A stretch of DNA of 8,019 nt from Bacteroidota bacterium. GTDB taxonomy: Bacteria > Bacteroidota > Ignavibacteria > Kryptoniales > JAKASW01. Shown piece after piece: positions 1-6,632 of the stretch; position 1 is the stretch's first letter; every line of letters starts with the position of its first letter. The position numbers and the translations under genes are program-made. Under the pieces are notes generated by a model that did no database searches, was not told where the DNA came from, and saw only the letters and a list, made by a program, of their open reading frames with translations. The stretch spans positions 1 to 8,019 of the forward strand of contig JAJYJD010000161.1 of assembly GCA_021789755.1 (NCBI GenBank), in the 5' to 3' direction.

Positions 1-532
1 CCTTAGCCAGAGCGAGTTCGTCCTGAAGACGTTCGAGATTGCAGCGGGCGAGGGGAGGCTCGCCACGGTTTATGTGATGGAGTCGCGCCCCCTTTTCGAG
101 GGACGGCAGTCCGCACGTGCACTCAAGGCGATGGGGCACCGTTCAATCCTTGTTTCGGACGCCTCGATAGGTTACTTCGTCGAACGGATCGACGCAGCAT
201 TCGTCGGAGCCGATGCCATCCTCTCCGACGGAACGCTCATAAACAAGATCGGCTCGTACGCGCTCGCGGCCGCGTGTTCGGTGAGTAAAAAGGAATTCCA
301 TGCGATTACGAGCGTACTCAAATATGATCCCGCAAAGAACGCGGCAAGTTTCCTGAATAAGGAAGAGAGTCCGCACGAAATTTTCCCCAACCCCGAATTC
401 GAGGTGACGAACATTTACTTCGACAAAGTCAGACCCGACCTTATCACGTCCGTCGTGACGGAGGCGGGAAGTATTTCGCCGCTCTCCGGGCTCGCCGGTC
501 TCGAGGCATCGATGAAAGAGCTGTATGGCTGA
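1..532 (+). CDS. eIF-2B alpha/beta/delta family protein, 5'-truncated by the window
   Basis: The reading frame is open from base 2, so the start lies outside the window and about 176 C-terminal residues are visible. An in-frame GTG at 74 is internal, because the family signature begins upstream of it. Family marks seen are ESRPLFEGR (from about base 77), VGADAI followed by NKIGSYALA (about 203-270), and YFD..RPDLITSVVTEAG near the C-terminus. This Rossmann-like fold covers eukaryotic eIF2B regulatory subunits, methylthioribose-1-phosphate isomerase (MtnA) and ribose-1,5-bisphosphate isomerase. The Asp of the GAD motif (bases 212-214), probably the isomerases' catalytic Asp, is present. The position I align by eye with their catalytic Cys reads Ser (bases 11-13), so isomerase activity is doubtful and I assign no reaction. 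The gene overlaps the ECF S-component gene by 8 nt, suggesting a joint role with the importer. Family membership is secure; function is not. Confidence 0.88.
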   Translation, partial: LSQSEFVLKTFEIAAGEGRLATVYVMESRPLFEGRQSARALKAMGHRSILVSDASIGYFVERIDAAFVGADAILSDGTLINKIGSYALAAACSVSKKEFHAITSVLKYDPAKNAASFLNKEESPHEIFPNPEFEVTNIYFDKVRPDLITSVVTEAGSISPLSGLAGLEASMKELYG

Positions 533-1118
533 AGCCGTCTCACGCTTCGAAAGAGAAGTGAATGCCACGACGATTCCGCTGATAGCGTTCGGGGCCGCAC
601 TGAATATCGTCGTAGGACAGGCCGTCCAGCTGATAAAGCTTCCGCTTTATCTCGACTCTATCGGGACGATCTTGATCGCATGCGTCGTCGGCCCCGTAGC
701 GGGCATGCTGACAGGTGCATTTGCGAACCTGACACTCGGTTTCTTCTTCAACTACGCATTCATTTTCTTCATCCCGGTCACGCTGGTCATCGGAGCGTTC
801 AGCGGGCTCGTGGCGAAGATCGGAGTCTTCAGAAAGTGGTACGCCGCAATCCCCGCGGGGCTCGTGCAGGGAGTTCTCGCCGCAGTCGCCTCCGCGCCGA
901 TCGCAGCCTTCATGTTCGGCGGCGTAACCATGGGAGGAACCGATTTCCTGGTACTCTATTTCAGGGCAATCGGAAAATCGATAGTGCAGAGCGCCTTCCT
1001 CCAGGGACTCGCCGCGGATCCGGTAGACAAAGCCGTCAGCTACCTCATCGTCTATTTCCTGCTCACCAGAATTCCGAAATCCATACTGCTCCGCCTACCC
1101 GGATATGCCAACGCCTGA
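525..1118 (+). CDS. ECF transporter S component (substrate-binding membrane subunit), substrate unknown
   Basis: This 197-residue, strongly hydrophobic protein has about five to six predicted membrane segments, roughly at residues 17-37, 47-70, 75-99, 108-131 and 168-185. The length and the segment LYLDSIGTI followed by VVGPVAGMLTGAFANL (41-69) are typical of S components, which bind a vitamin or other micronutrient and topple in the membrane when the ECF motor hydrolyses ATP. The motif DPVDKAVSYL (165-174) before the last helix is also seen in members of this family as I know it. The call is reinforced by the T component and two ATPases immediately downstream. The gene starts 8 nt inside the preceding eIF-2B-like gene with only a weak purine-rich stretch upstream, so translation is probably coupled. 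A GTG at 558 is a possible alternative start. I cannot match the binding site to RibU, ThiT, BioY, FolT or another named S component. Confidence 0.85.
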   Translation: MAEAVSRFEREVNATTIPLIAFGAALNIVVGQAVQLIKLPLYLDSIGTILIACVVGPVAGMLTGAFANLTLGFFFNYAFIFFIPVTLVIGAFSGLVAKIGVFRKWYAAIPAGLVQGVLAAVASAPIAAFMFGGVTMGGTDFLVLYFRAIGKSIVQSAFLQGLAADPVDKAVSYLIVYFLLTRIPKSILLRLPGYANA

Positions 1119-1866
1119 GATCCTGCGGAGGAAATACAATCCGCTGGATCATTACATCACTCTAACCGTCATATTCACCGCCTTCGCCTTCAAGCTCGAA
1201 TGGCAGATCGTAATACTTGCGGTCCTTGTTGCGGTCACGGTTTTCTCTACGAACAGGAAGAGAATCTACCGCGGATTTCTGAAGTTCGTTCTCCCACTCA
1301 TACTCATCGGGTTCTTAATCAACGGACTGTTTTTTACCGGCTCCATCGCGTTCGCGGTTGGACCGCTGAAATTCAAGGACCAGGGACTCGTCTTCGCATC
1401 GGCGGTAGCCGTCAGGCTGACTCTTATTGTAATCGCAATCAGCTATTACTTCTCACGCGTTAGATCAGAAACGATGGCGGAATATCTTGTCGCAAAAGGC
1501 GCCGACAGGCGGTTCGTATATATTTACCTTCTCTCCGTTGCGATGGTCCATCTTATGCGCGACAAACTACAGAAGATCTACACGGCGCAGTCGGCCCGCG
1601 GCCTGGACACCACCAGGAATATTTTTACGCGCGCGAGATATCTTCTTCCTATGCTGGTTCCGCTGTCATATTCCTACATCGCCGAGAGCCTTGATCGCGG
1701 CACTGCACTGCGGGCCGCCGGCTTCTCGGACAGGAAATACTCGAGATTGAACGCACCTGTCCCTATCGTGCAAATTGAAGTGAACCGCCGAGGCCTGCTG
1801 GAAGGCAGAATTATCCTTGCGGCAGCAATCTGCTTCTGGGTGCTGAGGCTCACGAAATGGCTCTGA
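1105..1866 (+). CDS. ecfT: ECF transporter transmembrane T component (EcfT/CbiQ family)
   Basis: The 253-residue membrane protein couples the S component to the two ATPases. Hydrophobic segments lie at about residues 17-49 (probably two helices), 60-80, 95-117, 136-150 and a C-terminal segment at 235-250. Between the last two is the cytoplasmic coupling region. The first coupling motif, AQSARGLD (161-168), is intact, with its Arg at 165. The second, in the usual ESLDRG...ARGF context, reads ESLDRGTALRAAGF (194-207), so Ala205 stands where the conserved Arg is expected. That Arg normally inserts into a groove on one ATPase. The gene overlaps the S-component gene by 14 nt and the first ATPase gene by 10 nt. 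No good Shine-Dalgarno precedes ATG 1105, which fits translation by reinitiation. Family identity is firm. Confidence 0.9.
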   Translation: MPTPEILRRKYNPLDHYITLTVIFTAFAFKLEWQIVILAVLVAVTVFSTNRKRIYRGFLKFVLPLILIGFLINGLFFTGSIAFAVGPLKFKDQGLVFASAVAVRLTLIVIAISYYFSRVRSETMAEYLVAKGADRRFVYIYLLSVAMVHLMRDKLQKIYTAQSARGLDTTRNIFTRARYLLPMLVPLSYSYIAESLDRGTALRAAGFSDRKYSRLNAPVPIVQIEVNRRGLLEGRIILAAAICFWVLRLTKWL

Positions 1867-2687
1867 TTTCTTTCAAGAATTTCTCGCTTTCCTATTCTGA
1901 TGATTCACCGCCGGCTCTTCGCGGCCTCAATCTCGATATAAACGAACTCGAGAGCCTCGTTGTCAGCGGGCTGAGCGGTTCCGGCAAGTCGACGTTCTGT
2001 CTTGCCGCGGCCGGACTTCTTGAAACATATCCCGCCGCCAGACAGGGAGGAACAATCCTGAGACGCAGTAGGGGTGAGGGAACAGGATCAGGAATGGCAG
2101 TGGTCCTGCAAAATTTTTACGCGCAGATAACTTACCTGCGCTCCTCGGTCTTTGAAGAGATCGCCTTCCCTTGTGAGAACCTCGGCCTCCCCCGGGAGGA
2201 GACACGCCGGCGCGTCGAAGAAGCCATTGAGAAGATCAGGATCGGACACCTGGCGCAGCGCAACCCGCTGGAACTTTCTGGCGGGGAAAAGCAGAAAGTG
2301 GTCCTCGCAGCTGCGCTTGCGGTTAAGCCTGAGCTCCTCATTCTGGACGAACCGTTGAGCCAGCTTGATCCTGAGACGACCGCATACCTGGCGGATGTGT
2401 TATTGGAACTCAAGAAAGAAATGGCCCTCCTGATAGCCGAGAACGATCCTTACCTGACACTGAAAGTGGCCGACCGGCTCGTCGTTCTTTCGGGCGGTAT
2501 GATCGCGGCTGACGGCCGACCGGATGTGGCAATAAACCGGTCCACATCGGAATATCTGGATTTGCCTGCCTGGGCGATCTGCGTCGACGAGGCAACCAGA
2601 AGAGGCATTATCCGCGAAGAAATACGGTCGCCAGCCTATGAACTTGATTATAGAAGGGCCATGAGGAGGTTAAGGGACCGGATATGA
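1857..2687 (+). CDS. ECF transporter ATPase subunit 1 (LSGGE signature, H-loop His replaced by Asn)
   Basis: This 276-residue cytoplasmic ABC ATPase is one half of the ECF motor dimer. Visible motifs are Walker A GLSGSGKST (38-46, Lys44), a Q-loop Gln85 in VVLQN, signature LSGGEKQ (140-146), Walker B LLILDEP (160-166, Glu165) and D-loop SQLD (168-171). The H-loop normally reads roughly AEHD or VTHD; here it is AENDP, with Asn196 (bases 2442-2444) in place of the switch histidine that contacts the ATP gamma-phosphate. The stretch of about 60 residues after ADRLVVLSGG is an ordinary ECF ATPase C-terminal region. The start at 1857 overlaps the T-component gene by 10 nt and has GAGG 8 nt upstream. 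The 3' end overlaps the next ATPase gene through ATGA. The EcfA1 versus EcfA2 label is uncertain, so I give no symbol. Confidence 0.93.
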   Translation: MALISFKNFSLSYSDDSPPALRGLNLDINELESLVVSGLSGSGKSTFCLAAAGLLETYPAARQGGTILRRSRGEGTGSGMAVVLQNFYAQITYLRSSVFEEIAFPCENLGLPREETRRRVEEAIEKIRIGHLAQRNPLELSGGEKQKVVLAAALAVKPELLILDEPLSQLDPETTAYLADVLLELKKEMALLIAENDPYLTLKVADRLVVLSGGMIAADGRPDVAINRSTSEYLDLPAWAICVDEATRRGIIREEIRSPAYELDYRRAMRRLRDRI

Positions 2688-3478
2688 GCGTGAAATATGA
2701 AAATGTTTTCTTCGCATATGGATCTACAGAGGCGTTGAAAAACGTCTCCTGCGAATTTAATTCGGGAAGGACCGTCCTTGTCGTCGGACAGAACGGTTCG
2801 GGCAAGAGCACATTCCTGAGGCTGATGAACGGGATACTCAAACCGTCCAGAGGTGAGGTGCATCTTGGAGATACCAGCACAAAAGACAGGAAAACCAGCG
2901 AGCTGGCCCGTTTGTGCGCGCTGAGCTTTCAGAATCCCGACGACCAGCTGTTCGCGCAGGACGTCGAAAAGGAGCTCCGGTTCGGAATTGACAACATCGG
3001 TGCCGACGGTTCTCTGCTGGATCCGATCGTCGAAGCGTTTCACCTCGGCGAACATCTCAAATCAAATCCGTACTCGCTCACTTATGCATTGAGGAGGCTT
3101 GTAGCGATCGCCGGGTCGGCTGCCATGGACACGCCCGTGCTTGCACTGGATGAACCGACCGCCGGGTTATCGATCCGCGAAAAGAAGTTCCTCGGCAATC
3201 TCATTTCACTTCTCAAAAATCGAGGCAAAACCATCGTCATAGTAACGCACGACCTGAATTTTCTTCTCCCTTATGCAGACGACTTGCTGATGCTCTCTCT
3301 CGGCGAAGTACAATTCTCCGGCAGGAGGGACGACCTGTTTACGCGGAACGACGGCCGGGATTTGATGAAACGGTCGGCTGTCGGGTATCCAATTTGCGCG
3401 AGGATCTCGTCGGCTGCCGGACTGAACAAGGTTTGCTTCGATGCCGGAGCGATCGTCGAGGAAATGACAAAAAAATAG
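2684..3478 (+). CDS. ECF transporter ATPase subunit 2 (degenerate signature motif, H-loop intact)
   Basis: This 264-residue protein is the second ABC ATPase of the importer. It has Walker A GQNGSGKST (35-43, Lys41), Q-loop Gln83 in the typical ECF form SFQNPDDQLF (81-90), Walker B VLALDEP (152-158, Glu157) and an intact H-loop IVTHD (186-190, His189). The signature expected as LSGGQ reads LTYAL (132-136), followed by the normal RRLVAIA. The D-loop reads AGLS (160-163) with Ser in place of the usual Asp. Variants of this signature are known, as I recall, in some ECF ATPase subfamilies, so this is unlikely to be a sequencing error. The gene starts within the ATGA overlap with ATPase 1, with AAGGG about 8 nt upstream, consistent with stoichiometric translation of the pair. 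It is the last gene of the plus-strand operon, and its final codons also encode the U-tract of the opposing operon's terminator. Confidence 0.93.
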   Translation: MSVKYENVFFAYGSTEALKNVSCEFNSGRTVLVVGQNGSGKSTFLRLMNGILKPSRGEVHLGDTSTKDRKTSELARLCALSFQNPDDQLFAQDVEKELRFGIDNIGADGSLLDPIVEAFHLGEHLKSNPYSLTYALRRLVAIAGSAAMDTPVLALDEPTAGLSIREKKFLGNLISLLKNRGKTIVIVTHDLNFLLPYADDLLMLSLGEVQFSGRRDDLFTRNDGRDLMKRSAVGYPICARISSAAGLNKVCFDAGAIVEEMTKK

Positions 3479-3495
3479 AGCCGGCACCACCCGGC
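3469..3495 (-). terminator. Intrinsic terminator of the minus-strand kinase operon
   Basis: On the minus strand a stem GCCGG / CCGGC (3491-3495 with 3480-3484) encloses a 6-nt loop. It is followed by TCTA and then seven T (3475-3469). It lies about 60 nt beyond the kinase stop codon. The stem is only 5 bp but all G-C. The T-run is complementary to the ACA AAA AAA TAG end of the opposing ATPase gene, so terminator and coding sequence overlap. On the plus strand the same hairpin has no T-run, and no terminator for the ECF operon was recognised. The rest of the 76-nt convergent gap shows nothing else I can support. Confidence 0.55.
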
Positions 3496-3554
3496 GCACA
3501 AACGGGCAGCACCAGCTCGAGGGGGCATAACCATACAATGGCCGCCGCCTGGCT

Positions 3555-6230
3555 TCAATAACGACCGGCGGTACTCAGCTCTGTGAGCAATTCACTTTTG
3601 GTAAAATTCCTCCTGTCTATGAAACCGACTTTGCTTTCATAATCTTTGAACAACTCAGATACCCTCGTCATATCTTCGGGCTCCGTCAGGAGAAGTATCT
3701 TCACAGCGTCCCTGCAAGCGGATATGACTTCTACAGTAAGGTTGGCGGGATTCGCGTCGACTACGAGGACGGCATCAGCGTCGCCGGCGATATTCGCGTC
3801 CGCGACCGATCGCGGACTGACCCTCGCAGTCTTAAATCCCACGCCCTCCATGACGGTTGTAAACAGGTTGTATAGCTGGTCATCGTCGGTTACGAGGAAC
3901 ACCTTCTCGCCGTGCATTTCCGTTTCCAATTCCCGTTCCATTTCCGAAGATGCCGGGTAGTTGGGGAGATAGACTACGACAGTCGTCCCCTTACCGTACA
4001 CGCTGTCGACCCATATAGCGCCGCCGTGAAGCTCCACGAGTTTCTTGGTCAGCACGAGTCCGAGCCCGGTTCCGACATGAGCTTCGCCAAGCTGCACGAA
4101 AGGTTTAAAGAGCCTGTCCAGGTTCTCCTTCTTGATGCCGATGCCCCTGTCAATCACTCTCATCTCTATACCGTCTGCAGCCTTCGCCATCTCGAACCTG
4201 ACCACGCTTCTCTGGGGGCTGTAAGTGATCGCGTTGTTAAGAAGGTTGTAGAGAATCTGCTTGAATTTTACCGTATCCGCGACGAAGACGTCGATGCCCT
4301 CTTCGAACCGGCTTTCAAGCTTTATGCTCTTTATGTCAAGGAGCGGCCGGAGAATCCGCCTTACGCTCTCGACAACTTCCCTGATGGAAAACTCCTGCAC
4401 CTCGAGTTCCATCTTGCCGGTTTCGACTTTGGTGAGATCAAGGATGTCGTTTATCAGGCTCAGCAAATGTTTTCCTGCCGTGGCGATATTCCCGCTGAAC
4501 TCGCTCATCAGTGCCTTGCTCAGGTCGTCTGTGTCGGAATTAAGAATATCGGCGAAGCCGATTATCGAATTGAGCGGCGTGCGTATTTCGTGGCTCATGT
4601 TTGCAAGGAACTCCGACTTGGATTTGTTCGCTGCGTCCGCCCGCTTGGCTTCCGAGATGAGCCTGGCGGCCTGGGAATGGAGGCTGCGTATCTCTTCCTG
4701 AACCATATTGTATGCCTCGAGGAGCCTGGCGGCCAGCAGGATCGCTTCAATCGCCTCCTGGTTTGGTTTCAACGCGATGATAGCGGCATTCACCGCTTCG
4801 TGATCCCTTATCGGGGCGACGAGATATCCCTGTGAATTGACCATATCACGGCTCAGGAGGTCCTGATACATGAGTTGAGGAACGTTTATAATGAAACCGA
4901 CCTTCTCCCTGATTTCAAGTCGATCGGATTCTGAATCCCTTTTCGCAAGCGCGACTCCGTCTGACCGGGTCGCGTCTCTGACTTCTTTAAGATAGAGCCT
5001 GATGTCTCCGCTCGAGAACAAATGCCGTGCTGCATCGAGGAGCCGACGGTAGGTCGACATCAGGAATTGCGAGCTTTCCACCGGTTCAAATACGACGGCC
5101 CGATTACCGCCCGACCCCTTAATAACCGTCAGCCGCGCTCGCACCTTCAGGCCGTCCCGCCTCATGTAGAAGAATTCTCCCGGCAGCCTCGCGGAGTCCG
5201 CAGGTGATTTCTTCAACTCGTCCCGCCTCACAGCCGAAGAGAGAATCTCCGCTACTTCGTCCGATTGCGCATTGCTGCCCGCCAGACCGAAAATCCTGTA
5301 GAAGGCGTTGTTGATGCTCAAGATTTTGTAGCCCTGGTTTTGCCTTTTGTCGTCGGCCTCGATGACGACGACTCCCAGGTTCAGGTCCTCCAGCGCTTCA
5401 TGAAGCAACGGCCCGGTATCGTCTTGAGCGGTAGGGGGCATCGCTTCGTCAGCCGCGGGAGAGAAAACCGCGAACAAGTCTCCGTCCATTTTCACTATTA
5501 CGACTTTGCTGCCCCCTTTTGCGGATACGCACACCTTGCGGTCTTTGTCCGAACTACGGAGGTCGTCAATCATCCCGCACATTTCGGATTCACCGATCCG
5601 CCGGGATATTTCGGCAAACGAACCGCTTTCGTCGCTCACCATCCTGCCGTGATGATCGACGATAGCATACGGCGTCCCGAGATCCTTGAGAGCCGACTTC
5701 ATCGCACGTTCAGACTTATCGAGCAAGACCCGCGATAGTTTTTCTCTGATCAAATCCTGCATGCAGGAATATTCCGCGTGTTCGGGCTCGGTAGTTGTTC
5801 GCAGCTCCACCCTGCATGAGAACTCCCGGTCGTCGACAGTGAACGCGACGATTCTGTCTTTGTTGAGAACGGTTTCCCCGAATTTCTTACCGGTTTTATC
5901 GATGCGGGTGAGAACCCCGTCGATTTTTCGCAGAACACCCGGCTCCAGCTCGCTTTCGTCACCTTCGGTAACGCAAAGTTCCCCGAGTGCGAGTCCGTGA
6001 AAATTCAGTTTGCCTTCACTTGATCCGTACGCTCTCGCCAGAGTCATGAGAATTGACCTGAGAACTTCCTCCATCGACAAGTTCCTTGATATCTTCAATC
6101 CCGCAAGTGCGTTTACTCTCCTTGCAGATTCAAGCTCGATCGAGAGGTTGGTTTGCTTCCTGAGGAGGATGTAAACGACCGTAAGCAGGAAGAAAGAAGC
6201 CGCAGCGGCGATCAGCAATGTTTCGCTCAT
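3555..6230 (-). CDS. Membrane-anchored hybrid histidine kinase with PAS/GAF-like sensor region and C-terminal receiver-like domain
   Basis: The 891-residue protein has one N-terminal membrane helix (about 4-23) and no second one, so its sensor region is probably cytoplasmic. Residues about 175-260 resemble a weak PAS domain and 275-385 a clearer one (NLGVVVIEAD, then SINNAFYRIFG). Residues about 395-510 look GAF-like, and about 510-538 form a coiled coil. The kinase core is complete: H-box FLANMSHEIRTP with phospho-acceptor His547, N-box NLLNNA (662-667), G1 DRGIGI (694-699) and G2 GTGLGL (720-725). The C-terminal part (775-890) is receiver-like, with acidic TDDD (781-784), candidate phospho-Asp825 and Thr849. 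The conserved Lys position reads Arg (IDRR, 871-874). Start 6230 has a strong GGGGAGG 6 nt upstream. It lies 23 nt downstream of the small receiver-like gene and is presumably co-transcribed. The input signal and any output regulator are unknown. Confidence 0.92.
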   Translation of the reverse strand: MSETLLIAAAASFFLLTVVYILLRKQTNLSIELESARRVNALAGLKISRNLSMEEVLRSILMTLARAYGSSEGKLNFHGLALGELCVTEGDESELEPGVLRKIDGVLTRIDKTGKKFGETVLNKDRIVAFTVDDREFSCRVELRTTTEPEHAEYSCMQDLIREKLSRVLLDKSERAMKSALKDLGTPYAIVDHHGRMVSDESGSFAEISRRIGESEMCGMIDDLRSSDKDRKVCVSAKGGSKVVIVKMDGDLFAVFSPAADEAMPPTAQDDTGPLLHEALEDLNLGVVVIEADDKRQNQGYKILSINNAFYRIFGLAGSNAQSDEVAEILSSAVRRDELKKSPADSARLPGEFFYMRRDGLKVRARLTVIKGSGGNRAVVFEPVESSQFLMSTYRRLLDAARHLFSSGDIRLYLKEVRDATRSDGVALAKRDSESDRLEIREKVGFIINVPQLMYQDLLSRDMVNSQGYLVAPIRDHEAVNAAIIALKPNQEAIEAILLAARLLEAYNMVQEEIRSLHSQAARLISEAKRADAANKSKSEFLANMSHEIRTPLNSIIGFADILNSDTDDLSKALMSEFSGNIATAGKHLLSLINDILDLTKVETGKMELEVQEFSIREVVESVRRILRPLLDIKSIKLESRFEEGIDVFVADTVKFKQILYNLLNNAITYSPQRSVVRFEMAKAADGIEMRVIDRGIGIKKENLDRLFKPFVQLGEAHVGTGLGLVLTKKLVELHGGAIWVDSVYGKGTTVVVYLPNYPASSEMERELETEMHGEKVFLVTDDDQLYNLFTTVMEGVGFKTARVSPRSVADANIAGDADAVLVVDANPANLTVEVISACRDAVKILLLTEPEDMTRVSELFKDYESKVGFIDRRNFTKSELLTELSTAGRY

Positions 6231-6236
6231 GATTTG

Positions 6237-6243
6237 CCTCCCC
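6237..6243 (-). promoter_or_regulatory. Shine-Dalgarno of the kinase gene, abutting a stem-loop
   Basis: The minus strand reads GGGGAGG here, with its GGAGG core 6 nt before the kinase ATG at 6230. It supports this start. It begins one base after the inverted repeat at 6245-6266, so folding of that repeat could affect ribosome access. Confidence 0.75.
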
Positions 6244-6244
6244 G

Positions 6245-6266
6245 ATACTCAGGTCAACCTGAGTAT
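6245..6266 (-). repeat. 22-bp palindrome across the receiver-like gene's stop codon, upstream of the kinase gene
   Basis: On the plus strand the arms ATACTCAGGT and ACCTGAGTAT are perfect inverted copies separated by CA. As DNA this is a possible operator for a dimeric regulator. As minus-strand RNA it folds into a 9-bp stem with the 4-nt loop UUGA. It contains the TGA stop of the upstream gene (6254-6256) and ends one base before the kinase Shine-Dalgarno. No U-tract follows, so it is not a classical terminator. Likely roles are translational coupling, an mRNA processing or stability element, or a protein-binding site; I cannot choose between them. Confidence 0.6.
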
Positions 6267-6619
6267 TCCAGCGCGTCGATAATCCAGTTGATGTAATTCT
6301 TACGAAGAAGCTTTTCAGCCGCGTCTCTCATTCTGTGGGATTCCTCGTACAGAACACTCTCTCCCCGCGCGACCTGTTTATGATCAGGTTCGACAAAGAG
6401 GGTCGGCACATAATGTCTCAAAGAGGCTACTCTGTCATCATCCGCATAAATGGAATCGACGATAAACATATCCATTCGATTGGAGACGACGTGCGCGGTT
6501 GCCTCTTCAACATTGTTGACGAATTCAAGCTCGTACTTAGGATGCGGTAAAGCCGCAGCCACAAGTTTCAGCGCTTCCGGGTTTTTGATGAATACCAGCG
6601 TCCTGCAGACCAATGACAT
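6254..6619 (-). CDS. Small stand-alone receiver-like protein (probable pseudo-receiver)
   Basis: This 121-residue protein has the beta-alpha layout of a CheY-type receiver: strand TLVFI (7-11), a helix, a second strand near 30-34, strand DMFIVD (50-55) and strand PTLFV (72-76). Asp55 sits at the phosphorylation site and Thr73 at the Thr/Ser switch position. The acidic pair that binds Mg2+ after strand 1 is missing (IKNP, 11-14), and no clear conserved Lys follows strand 5. Normal phosphotransfer is therefore unlikely, and it may act as a phosphorylation-independent binding partner. It lies 23 nt before the hybrid kinase gene on the same strand, so the two probably form an operon. ATG 6619 has AAGGG 8 nt upstream. 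The receiver call rests on pattern by eye; the ORF itself is well supported by its start signal and tight spacing. Confidence 0.72.
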   Translation of the reverse strand: MSLVCRTLVFIKNPEALKLVAAALPHPKYELEFVNNVEEATAHVVSNRMDMFIVDSIYADDDRVASLRHYVPTLFVEPDHKQVARGESVLYEESHRMRDAAEKLLRKNYINWIIDALEYSG

Positions 6620-6632
6620 ATTCGTTTCCCTT

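Noticed and set aside
74..532. GTG at 74 as the real start of the eIF-2B-like gene
   Set aside because: The frame is open to the window edge, and family-like sequence (RLATVYV leading into ESRP) continues upstream of it, so the gene is truncated rather than short.
1..532. Naming the first gene mtnA or ribose-1,5-bisphosphate isomerase
   Set aside because: The aligned catalytic Cys position carries Ser, and only part of the protein is visible; the family level is as far as the evidence goes.
3077..3091. Degenerate signature of ATPase 2 as a frameshift or pseudogene mark
   Set aside because: The frame is intact on both sides, Walker B and H-loop follow normally, and the complementary change in ATPase 1 suggests functional specialisation.
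3541..3573. Inverted repeat CCGCC / GGCGG at the kinase 3' end as a second terminator
   Set aside because: Short arms, a long loop and no adjacent T-run on either strand.
3912..4835. A 307-codon open frame on the plus strand opposite the kinase gene
   Set aside because: It lies wholly antisense to the well-supported HisKA/HATPase region, shows no recognisable domain, and is best explained as a chance open frame opposite coding DNA.
6254..6619. The small receiver-like gene as a frameshifted N-terminal piece of the kinase
   Set aside because: It has its own Shine-Dalgarno, start and stop, and the kinase has its own start with a strong ribosome-binding site and an N-terminal membrane helix.
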